From NCBI RefSeq assembly GCF_000512695.2, contig NZ_AZRW02000006.1, forward strand, positions 1 to 64,000: DNA of 64,000 bases, given 5' to 3'. The stretch is from Pseudomonas sp. QTF5. Its GTDB lineage: Bacteria > Pseudomonadota > Gammaproteobacteria > Pseudomonadales > Pseudomonadaceae. The position numbers were made by a program, and so were the translations under genes. A model generated the notes under the pieces. The model searched no databases. It saw nothing but the letters and a program-made list of their open reading frames with translations, and was not told the DNA's origin. This document shows positions 57,610-64,000 of the stretch, piece by piece (the stretch's first letter is position 1; each line of letters starts with the position of its first letter).

Positions 57610-58251
57610 ATGTCTCGTCCTCCACGTCCCGTTTCCCGCCGCCCCGGCGTGAAGCCTGCGCCATCCTCTTCAGCCCCGCGCCGTGTCGCCAAAGCGCCAC
57701 CGGCCGAGCCGAAGCTGATTCTGTTCAACAAACCTTTCGATGTGCTGACGCAATTCAGCGACGGCGAAGGGCGGGCGACGCTCAAGGACTTCATCGAGAT
57801 TCCGGGGATTTACCCGGCAGGACGGCTGGACCGCGACAGCGAGGGCTTGCTGTTGCTGACCAACGACGGCCAGCTTCAGGCGCGAATTGCCGACCCGAAA
57901 CACAAACTGGCCAAGACCTATTGGGTGCAAGTGGAAGGCGAACCAAGCGCCGAGCAGTTGCAGCGTTTACGCGATGGCGTCGAACTGAACGATGGCATGA
58001 CATTGCCGGCCCAAGCGCGACAACTGGATGAGCCGCAACTGTGGCCGCGCAACCCGCCGGTGCGCTTTCGTAAAAGCGTGCCGACCAGTTGGCTGGAATT
58101 GGTCATTCGTGAAGGCCGCAACCGTCAGGTACGGCGCATGACCGCGGCGGTCGGCTTGCCGACGTTGCGGCTGGTGCGGGTCAGAATCGGCGACTGGTCG
58201 ATCGAGGGGCTCGATCAGGGCCAGTGGAAGGAAGTGCCGGCGCGCTTATAG
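57610..58251 (+). CDS. rluE: 23S rRNA pseudouridine synthase, RluE-like
   Basis: A 213-residue RsuA/RluB/E/F family enzyme, probably making pseudouridine 2457 in 23S rRNA. The catalytic aspartate is in [18 protein letters not shown], with KTYWVQVEG and [27 protein letters not shown]. About 35 basic, Pro-rich residues precede the core, as in other stand-alone RluE proteins that lack an S4 domain. The 3' end overlaps the convergent DUF2788 gene by six bases. Confidence 0.93.
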   Translation: MSRPPRPVSRRPGVKPAPSSSAPRRVAKAPPAEPKLILFNKPFDVLTQFSDGEGRATLKDFIEIPGIYPAGRLDRDSEGLLLLTNDGQLQARIADPKHKLAKTYWVQVEGEPSAEQLQRLRDGVELNDGMTLPAQARQLDEPQLWPRNPPVRFRKSVPTSWLELVIREGRNRQVRRMTAAVGLPTLRLVRVRIGDWSIEGLDQGQWKEVPARL

Positions 58252-58455
58252 AGTGCCGGATTCGATCATGCCGATGACCACGCTTTTGACCACGAATGCG
58301 GCCACACCCAGCCCCAGTACGAAGAACAGAATGAACGAGCCGAAGCGCCCGGCCTTGGATTTTTTCGCCAGATCCCAGACGATGAAACCCATGAAAATGA
58401 TCAGAATGCTGACCAGGCCAGTCATCATCCACTCTTCGAATACTGCAGGATCCAT
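58246..58455 (-). CDS. DUF2788 small membrane protein
   Basis: A 69-residue protein with two hydrophobic segments (about residues 12-30 and 40-62) and a basic turn [10 protein letters not shown], matching the DUF2788 family of unknown function. It is likely an inner-membrane protein. An AGATG-type ribosome-binding sequence lies directly upstream (GCTGGAGATGTTCG). Convergent with rluE, overlapping it by six bases. Confidence 0.85.
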   Translation of the reverse strand: MDPAVFEEWMMTGLVSILIIFMGFIVWDLAKKSKAGRFGSFILFFVLGLGVAAFVVKSVVIGMIESGTL

Positions 58456-58566
58456 CGAACATCTCCAGCGCGGGCGGGGCTAAAACGCGGGGGAGTATAT
58501 GCCAAGGGGGATTGGTGAAGTATTGACCTGCGGCAGTGTGTCGCAGCTATTCGTCGCCTGTGCCGA

Positions 58567-58663
58567 CGCCATCGCGGGCAAGCCCGCTCCCACAAGGTTT
58601 TGTGTCGAGCGCAATACTGTGACTGACGCAAAACCTGTGGGAGCGGGCTTGCCCGCGATGGCG
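58567..58663. repeat. REP doublet, GTGGGAGCGGGCTTGCCCGCGATGGCG type
   Basis: Inverted units CGCCATCGCGGGCAAGCCCG and CGGGCTTGCCCGCGATGGCG. This is a third REP type in the window (GCCCGCGATGG instead of GCTCGCGAAGG), seen here only. It lies beyond the Lrp-family gene, on its terminator side. Confidence 0.88.
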
Positions 58664-58666
58664 TCC

Positions 58667-59146
58667 TCAGTTACGCAGATGAGTAAGCGGCAGTTCAGTG
58701 CTGTTGAGCACCTGATTCAACACAAAACTCGAGCGCACACTGGTCACCCCTTCAATCCGGGTCAGATGCCCCAGCAGCAGTTTCTGATAGTGATCCATGT
58801 CCGGCACTACCACTTTGAGCTGATAATCCGCATCCATCCCCGTCACCAGGCTGCATTCCAGCACTTGCGGCAAGGTGCGAATGGCGGCTTCGAAGTTCTC
58901 GAAACGCTCGGGTGTATGGCGATCCATACCTATCAGCACGTAAGCGGTCAGGCTCAGGCCGAGCATTTTGCGGTCCAGCAGGGCGACCTGGCGGGTGATG
59001 TAACCGTCGTCTTCCAGCTGCTTGACCCGCCGCGAGCAAGGCGAAGGCGACAGGCCGATGCGTTCGGCCAACTCCTGATTGGAGATGCGCGCGTCGCGCT
59101 GCAGTTCAGCCAAAATGCTCAGGTCGTATCGGTCGAGTTTGCTCAT
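58667..59146 (-). CDS. Lrp/AsnC family transcriptional regulator
   Basis: A 159-residue regulator with an N-terminal winged helix-turn-helix (LDRYDLSILAELQRDARISNQELAERIGLSPSPCSRRVKQLEDDGYI) and a C-terminal RAM (ligand-binding) domain (ECSLVTGMDADYQLKVVVPDMDHYQKL). It probably controls an amino-acid gene; no obvious target is adjacent. ATG at 59146 is chosen over the TTG one codon earlier. The divergent region (59147-59582) is its likely operator region and also holds a candidate RNA. Confidence 0.92.
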   Translation of the reverse strand: MSKLDRYDLSILAELQRDARISNQELAERIGLSPSPCSRRVKQLEDDGYITRQVALLDRKMLGLSLTAYVLIGMDRHTPERFENFEAAIRTLPQVLECSLVTGMDADYQLKVVVPDMDHYQKLLLGHLTRIEGVTSVRSSFVLNQVLNSTELPLTHLRN

Positions 59147-59269
59147 CAATCAGGCCTTTGTCATAACTATTGCGGCGGATTATCTATCCTGAGTTAAAAA
59201 TTGCGCAAGTGATGTTTATTTGAGCAATCTTCGCAATCCTCTGTCGCCGCGCCGGGCCTATTCTTATCA

Positions 59270-59462
59270 CCAGAATCACTGCTCGGACAAACAGTCCAGT
59301 GCGGCTCGCCCAATCAGGCCAGCTGCGGTCGCCACCCCCACCGGGGATGTGTCGGCCCCCGAGCTACACACTGTCCAGAAGACGGCGTGAGGTGAGCCGA
59401 CGTCATAAGCGTCGAGCACGGACGAAGTTCTCAAGGGGAGGCCGACGGGTCTCCCTTTTTTA
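59270..59462 (+). ncRNA. Candidate small RNA or attenuated leader
   Basis: A structured GC-rich stretch of about 190 bases ends in an intrinsic terminator. Visible pairings: CCCC-ACC-GGGG (59336-59346), CGACG-TCATAAG-CGTCG (59398-59414) and the terminator stem. No open frame with a ribosome-binding site is seen. It matches no riboswitch consensus I know (not TPP, FMN, cobalamin, ZTP/pfl or yybP-ykoY). The 5' end is uncertain; the -10 at 59259 would put it near 59270. Confidence 0.4.
59436..59462 (+). terminator. Intrinsic terminator upstream of the DUF6515 gene
   Basis: GGGAGGCC pairs with GGTCTCCC around GACG, with one G-T pair, followed by six T. No protein gene ends just upstream on this strand, so it must end an RNA or act as an attenuator before the gene at 59583. 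Confidence 0.8.
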
Positions 59463-59582
59463 TTGCCCGGAATTTATCGGCGCCCCCTCAATAAATAAGT
59501 TGCGTGACTGATAACCTGTTGCAGAACCGGCCTGTGCTTTCCCAGTCTTACGTACAGACCCTAACCCGCAGTGAGGAAAAGC

Positions 59583-60554
59583 ATGAAGTCGAGCATCTGG
59601 CGTTTGGCCGGTGTTGGTTTGCTGTGTGTGAGTGTCACTGCGCAATCGCTTGCCGATGAGCCGCAATATCGCGGTCCCGATAGTGGGGAGCGTGGGGCGG
59701 ATCATCAGGGCAAAGGTCAGGGTCATGACGGTAACAATCAGCCACGCCGGCAGAACAACGAAATCATTCGTGGCGACAACAGCCGCCAGTTCGAGCTTCA
59801 CGATCAGAATCAGGGCGGCCAGCGGCAAAACCGCTCGTCGCATGATCCCAATACTCAGGGCCGGCCGCCGCAACAACCGAGTAACAATTTGCCGATCCAG
59901 GGTCGGCCCGACACCGTGCGCCAGACCCAGGAACCCCGGCGTGGCTATTATCAGGACGAGCCGCGGCGCAACCAATACAACCAGCGGTCCGATGACCGTC
60001 GCTGGCCCGGTCGCCCGGATGGGCACGGCAATGGCTGGGGGCCCGGCCCGCAGTATCGTCCAGGGCACGTGATCGACCGCTTCCCGAACCGCAACTACCG
60101 CGTGCCGTATCGCGGCCAGGATTATTTCTATTCCGGTGGTTACTGGTATCGCCCGCAAGGCCCGCGTTACGTGGTGGTTCAGCCGCCTCGCGGGATTCGG
60201 GTCCGCTACTTGCCCGATTACGCGCGTGAAGTGTGGATTGGCGGCGCGCTGTTGTTCCTGGCGGCGGGCTCGTATTACGCCTATCAGGAGAGCTCTCGGG
60301 ATTACGTCGTGGTCGAACCCCCCGTGCAGCCGCAACCGGTGAGCAGTGGTTATGACGTGGTGGCATATCCGGCCAACGGCCAGTCGCCAGAAGAGGTCAG
60401 TCGGGACGGTTACGAGTGCTATCGCTGGGCGGTGGAACAGAGCGGTTTCGATCCGCGCGCTATCACCTATCAACCGGCCCCGTCGGTGGTGCAAGTGTAC
60501 CGACAGGCCCAAGGCAACTGCCTGAGCAGTCGCGGTTATCAGGTGAGTTACTGA
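59583..60554 (+). CDS. DUF6515 family secreted protein, Gln/Arg/Pro-rich
   Basis: A 323-residue protein with a signal peptide (SSIWRLAGVGLLCVSVTAQSLA). A low-complexity linker rich in Gln, Arg, Pro, Gly and Asn spans about 25-160. Next comes a region with YRVPYRGQDYFYSGGYWYRPQGPRYVVVQPPRGIRVRYLP, a hydrophobic segment (WIGGALLFLAAGSYYAY) and a C-terminal domain with YECYRWAVEQSGFDP. The last two features fit the DUF6515 family, of unknown function, probably envelope-associated. GAGGAAAA provides the ribosome-binding site. The 3' end overlaps the convergent fieF by seven bases. Confidence 0.82.
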   Translation: MKSSIWRLAGVGLLCVSVTAQSLADEPQYRGPDSGERGADHQGKGQGHDGNNQPRRQNNEIIRGDNSRQFELHDQNQGGQRQNRSSHDPNTQGRPPQQPSNNLPIQGRPDTVRQTQEPRRGYYQDEPRRNQYNQRSDDRRWPGRPDGHGNGWGPGPQYRPGHVIDRFPNRNYRVPYRGQDYFYSGGYWYRPQGPRYVVVQPPRGIRVRYLPDYAREVWIGGALLFLAAGSYYAYQESSRDYVVVEPPVQPQPVSSGYDVVAYPANGQSPEEVSRDGYECYRWAVEQSGFDPRAITYQPAPSVVQVYRQAQGNCLSSRGYQVSY

Positions 60555-61444
60555 GCCCTGGCGGCTTTCACCACTTCCTGCGGGTCGGCGTGCACCAGCA
60601 CTTCGGCTCGCGGGTAGGCGGCGTGAATCGCATCGGCGGCTTGATCGCTGATGCCGTGGGCGACTGACAGGGTCAGCTCCCCCGGCAATTCCAGATGCAA
60701 TTGCACGAACCACTGGTTGCCGGAAATCCGTGTGCGCAAGTCGTGGGCGCCCAAAACGCCCGGTACGCTGCAGGCCAGTTCCAGCATGTGCTGGCTGACA
60801 TCCGGCGGCAGCTCTTCATCCATCAGCACCGCAAAACTTTCCCGGGCGATATGAATGGCGCTCCAGAGAATGTAGGCGGCGATCCCCAATCCGAACCAAG
60901 GGTCGACTTGATGCCAGCCAAACCCGGCCAGCACCAGCGCCATCAGAATGCTGCCGTTGAGCAGCAGGTCCGAGCGGTAATGCAAGGAGTCGGCACTCAC
61001 GGCATTGGAACCGGTTGCCTTGATTACCCGATGCTGCAACATCAGCAGGGCCACGGTCAGGGCGAGGGAAAACACAATCACCCCGATGCTGAGCCACGCG
61101 GCGCCTACCGGCTCCGGATGTTTCAACCGTTCGATCGCCTGCAAGGCAATCAGCACGGCACTGCCGCCAATGAACAGCGCCTGAGCCATGCCCGCCAATG
61201 ATTCGGCCTTGCCATGCCCGTAACGATGATCGTCGTCGGCGGGGCGCAAGGCGTAATGCACGGCCAGCAGATTGAGCAGCGAGCTGACGCCATCGAGTGC
61301 CGAGTCGGTCAGCCCGGCGAGCATGCTCACCGAACCGCTCAGCCACCAGGCGATGGCTTTGGCGATGATCAATATGCACGCGACCGCCACCGAGGCGCGC
61401 GTCGCCAGCCGCAGCAGGCGGGCGTGTTCGGTACTGGTGGTCAT
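60548..61444 (-). CDS. fieF: Cation diffusion facilitator (FieF-like)
   Basis: Inner-membrane antiporter that exports divalent cations such as Zn, Fe or Cd. The 298-residue protein has six hydrophobic helices. The metal-binding LTDSALDG (helix 2) and HYRSDLLLNG (helix 5) pairs and the HRYGHGKAESL loop are conserved. A C-terminal cytoplasmic domain (about 210-290, AHDLRTRISGNQWFVQLHLEL) completes it. The metal specificity cannot be fixed from sequence alone. It overlaps the DUF6515 gene end to end by seven bases. Confidence 0.92.
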   Translation of the reverse strand: MTTSTEHARLLRLATRASVAVACILIIAKAIAWWLSGSVSMLAGLTDSALDGVSSLLNLLAVHYALRPADDDHRYGHGKAESLAGMAQALFIGGSAVLIALQAIERLKHPEPVGAAWLSIGVIVFSLALTVALLMLQHRVIKATGSNAVSADSLHYRSDLLLNGSILMALVLAGFGWHQVDPWFGLGIAAYILWSAIHIARESFAVLMDEELPPDVSQHMLELACSVPGVLGAHDLRTRISGNQWFVQLHLELPGELTLSVAHGISDQAADAIHAAYPRAEVLVHADPQEVVKAARAQ

Positions 61445-61474
61445 AGGTGCGGCTTTTCCTTTTTAGTGCACCGA

Positions 61475-61894
61475 TTACGCGGCGGGTTGCAGGCCGAACA
61501 TGGCCAGTTGCTGGGCGCTGCCCTTGTGCTGGATCAGGCGTGGATCGTCCAGCGGGAAGCTGCGGCCCAGTTCACTTTCCAGAATAGTCTGCAACTTGTG
61601 GTTATCGACCTTGCCATCGGCGCCGATGGCGTCCTTGAGTTTTTCCGGAGCCACCTGAGCGGTCCGGCCGGGTTCGAAGTAAATGGCGCCCGTGGCGAAG
61701 TCCACCGCAAAGGCAATCAGGCCAGGGATGATGTAGAACAGCAGACCCACAGCATCCAGCGCGGCGATGGCCGGGTCGATTTTGCCGTCGATCTGACCGC
61801 GACGATCCGGGTAGAAAATCGAGCCGCAGGCGGTCACCTGGGTCAGCAAGGCCGCGACCAGTACACCGCCGATCAAGCGAAAGGGAGCACGCAT
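61475..61894 (-). CDS. Hypothetical lipoprotein
   Basis: A 139-residue lipoprotein (lipobox VTAC, cysteine 23) beginning CGSIFYPDRRGQIDGKIDPAIAALDAVGLLFYIIPGLIAFAVDFATGAIYFEPG. It has one strong hydrophobic stretch in the middle and a charged C-terminal half. Homologues in Pseudomonas are sometimes labelled polyribonucleotide nucleotidyltransferase, but nothing in this sequence resembles PNPase (about 700 residues). Function unknown. It lies between fieF and hrpB, on the opposite strand to hrpB. Confidence 0.85.
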   Translation of the reverse strand: MRAPFRLIGGVLVAALLTQVTACGSIFYPDRRGQIDGKIDPAIAALDAVGLLFYIIPGLIAFAVDFATGAIYFEPGRTAQVAPEKLKDAIGADGKVDNHKLQTILESELGRSFPLDDPRLIQHKGSAQQLAMFGLQPAA

Positions 61895-62003
61895 TTGAAA
61901 TCTCCTGAGTCATCTGGAAACGAAGGGGCGTCTGTATGAATTAGGACCGCGACAAACGCCGAGCAGTTCGCCGTTATACTCGCCGCTCTGTTTGGGAGCC
62001 AGC

Positions 62004-64000
62004 ATGATTTCTTTGCCGATTGATGAAGTTTTACCCGCCCTGCGTGAAGCCCTCGCTACACGCCACGAAGCCGTGCTCGAAGCACCGCCCGGCGCCGGTA
62101 AAACCACCCGCGTGCCCTTGGCCTTGCTCGATGAGCCGTGGCTGGCCGGGCAGACCATTCTGATGCTCGAACCGCGCCGATTAGCCGCGCGGGCGGCGGC
62201 GGAGCGGTTGGCCAGTGAGCTGGGTGAGAAGGTCGGCGAAACCGTTGGCTATCGCATTCGTCTCGACAGTAAAGTCGGCCCCCACACCCGCATCGAAGTG
62301 GTCACCGAAGGTATCCTCACCCGGCGCTTGCAGGATGATCCGGCGCTGGAAGGCGTGGGTTTGCTGATCTTTGACGAATTCCACGAGCGCAGTCTCGACG
62401 CCGATCTGGCGTTGGCCCTGAGCCTCAATGGCCGCGAGCTGTTTCGCGACGACCAACCGCTGAAAATTCTGTTGATGTCCGCGACGCTGGAAGGCGAACG
62501 CCTGGCCGGGTTGCTGGATGATGCGCCAATCCTGCGCAGCGAAGGTCGCATGTATCCGGTGGCGATGCGTTGGGGCCGGCCGTTTCAGCCCGGTGAATTT
62601 ATCGAGCCCAAGGTGGTGCAGACCATCCTCGACGCGCTGAACGATGAGACCGGCAGCCTGCTGGTGTTCCTGCCGGGGCAGGCGGAAATCCGTCGGGTGC
62701 ATCAGCAACTCGCCGATGCACTGGGCGATAGCACACAGGTTTTGCTCTGCCCGTTGCACGGTGAATTGGACCTCGCCGCCCAACGCGCCGCGATCGATCC
62801 GGCGCCCGCCAGCAAACGCAAAGTGGTGCTGGCGACCAACATCGCCGAGACCAGCCTGACCATCAACGGTGTGCGCGTGGTGATCGATGCCGGGCTGGCG
62901 CGAGTACCGCGTTTCGACCCCGGCAGCGGCATGACCCGCCTCGACACCCAACGCATTTCCAAAGCGAGTGCCACGCAGCGCGCGGGCCGGGCCGGGCGGT
63001 TGGAACCGGGCGTGTGTTATCGGTTGTGGTCGCAGGATCAGCACGAACAATTGGCGGCTTACGCCAGTGCGGAAATTCTCTCGGCGGACCTTGCCGGGCT
63101 GGCCTTGCAACTGGGGCGTTGGGGCGTGACACCGGGTCAGTTGGTTTGGCTGGATGTTCCTCCGGCAGCGGCTTATGCACAGGCTCAGGATTTGCTTGAG
63201 CGTTTAGGCGCACTGGAGGGCGAAGCGCTGACCCGTCATGGTCAGGCGATGGCCGAACTGCCGGCCCATCCACGGATCGCCCATTTGCTGTTGCGAGGCC
63301 AAGCGCTCGGTCTCGCCGAAATGGCCTGCGATGTCGCGGCATTGCTCGGTGAGCGGGATATTTTGCGTGGTGCTGGCGCGGATCTGCACAGTCGGCTGGT
63401 GCTGCTGTCCGGTGAAGAGCGAGCCGCTCGTGGTGCTCAGGGCGGCGTTCAACGGGCCCGGCAACTGGCGCGGCAATATCGTGGTTACTTGCGTGGCAAA
63501 GCGTCGGAGCCGGTCAGCGATCCCGAGCATCCGCGCTGGCTTGGTGCGTTGCTGGCGTTGGCTTATCCCGACCGAGTCGCCCAACAGCGGCGGGCCGGTG
63601 GCGCTGAATATCGATTGGCCAACGGTCGTGCGGCGCTGTTTGCCGAAGCGGACAGTCTGATGAAGCAACCGTGGCTGGTGATCGCCGATCTGGGCAGTCG
63701 CCAGGGCCAGCGTGAAGAACGGATTTATCTGGCGACGGATTTCGATCCGGCGTTGTTCGATTCGGTGTTGGCCGAGCAGGTGCGTTGCGTCGATCAACTG
63801 GATTGGGATGAGCGCGAAGGCGTGCTGCGGGCCGAGCGTCAGCGCAAGGTCGGCGAGTTGATCCTCAGCCGCGAACCGCTGACCGGGCTCGATGAAAACG
63901 CTCGCAGTCAGGCGCTGGTGAATCTGGTGCGGCGCAAAGGTCTGGAGTTGTTGCCGTGGACCCCGGAGTTGCGTCAGTGGCAGGCGCGGGTGGCGTTGTT
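62004..64000 (+). CDS. hrpB: ATP-dependent RNA helicase HrpB (5' part)
   Basis: DEAH-box helicase; the reading frame is open from the ATG to the window end (665 codons), so the C-terminal part is missing. Walker A APPGAGKTT, DEAH-type DEFHERS, SAT in MSATLEGE and the C-terminal helicase motifs (LLVFLPGQAEIRRVH, NIAETSLTINGVRVVIDAGLARVPRFDPGSGMTRLDTQRISKASATQRAGRAGR) are visible, and later the HrpB-specific winged-helix region. The role of HrpB in Pseudomonas is poorly defined. Confidence 0.95.
   Translation, partial: MISLPIDEVLPALREALATRHEAVLEAPPGAGKTTRVPLALLDEPWLAGQTILMLEPRRLAARAAAERLASELGEKVGETVGYRIRLDSKVGPHTRIEVVTEGILTRRLQDDPALEGVGLLIFDEFHERSLDADLALALSLNGRELFRDDQPLKILLMSATLEGERLAGLLDDAPILRSEGRMYPVAMRWGRPFQPGEFIEPKVVQTILDALNDETGSLLVFLPGQAEIRRVHQQLADALGDSTQVLLCPLHGELDLAAQRAAIDPAPASKRKVVLATNIAETSLTINGVRVVIDAGLARVPRFDPGSGMTRLDTQRISKASATQRAGRAGRLEPGVCYRLWSQDQHEQLAAYASAEILSADLAGLALQLGRWGVTPGQLVWLDVPPAAAYAQAQDLLERLGALEGEALTRHGQAMAELPAHPRIAHLLLRGQALGLAEMACDVAALLGERDILRGAGADLHSRLVLLSGEERAARGAQGGVQRARQLARQYRGYLRGKASEPVSDPEHPRWLGALLALAYPDRVAQQRRAGGAEYRLANGRAALFAEADSLMKQPWLVIADLGSRQGQREERIYLATDFDPALFDSVLAEQVRCVDQLDWDEREGVLRAERQRKVGELILSREPLTGLDENARSQALVNLVRRKGLELLPWTPELRQWQARVAL

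Larger units (their letters stand above)
59147..59582. promoter_or_regulatory. Divergent Lrp-gene / DUF6515-gene region
   Basis: These 436 bases hold no protein gene that I can support. The left part is AT-rich and has Lrp-like repeated motifs (TTGCGCAA near 59201 and GAGCAATCTTCGCAAT near 59222), which may be autoregulatory sites. The middle holds short hairpins, and a strong plus-strand terminator lies at 59436-59462. A possible -10 (TATTCT, 59259-59264) precedes the structured part. Confidence 0.5.

Noticed and set aside
59270..59462. A known riboswitch (ZTP/pfl, yybP-ykoY, cobalamin, TPP or guanidine) before the DUF6515 gene
   Set aside because: None of the consensus boxes I know is present, so only an unclassified structured RNA is proposed.

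Overview
This window is chromosomal DNA from a fluorescent Pseudomonas (P. fluorescens group). Gene content, protein sequences and gene order match the conserved Pseudomonas block running from the ethanolamine genes through proA-nadD-rsfS-rlmH-mrdA-rodA-mltB-rlpA-dacA-ybeD-lipB-lipA, holA-lptE-leuS, lnt-corC-ybeY-ybeZ-miaB, thiD-thiE-hemL, ladS, amn and hrpB. The GC-rich codon use and the many Pseudomonas-type REP palindromes agree. I see no prophage, transposase, CRISPR array, rRNA or tRNA.

Layout. (1) 1-3.1 kb: ppa, mtfA, a DedA membrane protein and a GNAT acetyltransferase. (2) 3.2-11.2 kb: an ethanolamine catabolism module (exaC, eat, eutB, eutC) on the minus strand, with a divergent sigma-54 activator gene, eatR. 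The gap between them holds a good RpoN promoter and an upstream inverted repeat. (3) 11.3-20.3 kb: mpl (peptidoglycan recycling), ubiX, small lipoproteins, a TIP30-like oxidoreductase, a lipoprotein joining MORN repeats to a legumain-type peptidase domain, a MaoC protein, a CidA/LrgB pair with a LON-domain protein, an orphan 52-residue protein and a DedA-PAP2 fusion. (4) 20.4-33.9 kb: a DNA glycosylase, then the long plus-strand cell-elongation and lipoate block, ending at a strong terminator and an LD-carboxypeptidase gene. (5) 34-48.4 kb: mostly minus strand, with a second MltB-type transglycosylase, arfA, holA-lptE-leuS, lnt-corC-ybeY-ybeZ and miaB. (6) 48.5-64 kb: thiD-thiE-hemL, the hybrid sensor kinase LadS, an AidB-like acyl-CoA dehydrogenase, amn, rluE, an Lrp-family regulator, a DUF6515 protein, a cation efflux carrier, a lipoprotein and the 5' part of hrpB, which runs off the window end.

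The genes group by function. mrdA, rodA, mltB, rlpA, dacA, ldcA, mpl, lptE and lnt build, trim or recycle the envelope. lipB-lipA make lipoyl cofactors. nadD, proA, thiD/thiE, hemL and ubiX serve cofactor and amino-acid synthesis. rsfS, rlmH, ybeY, miaB, rluE and arfA act on ribosomes, tRNA or translation quality control.

Most of the window is ordinary core genome. The items most worth a second look are arfA with a hairpin inside its coding end (a gene shorter than usual ORF cut-offs), the MORN-C13 lipoprotein, a possible small RNA or attenuated leader ending in a strong terminator near 59.45 kb, the RpoN/EatR control region, and fifteen REP doublets of three sequence types.
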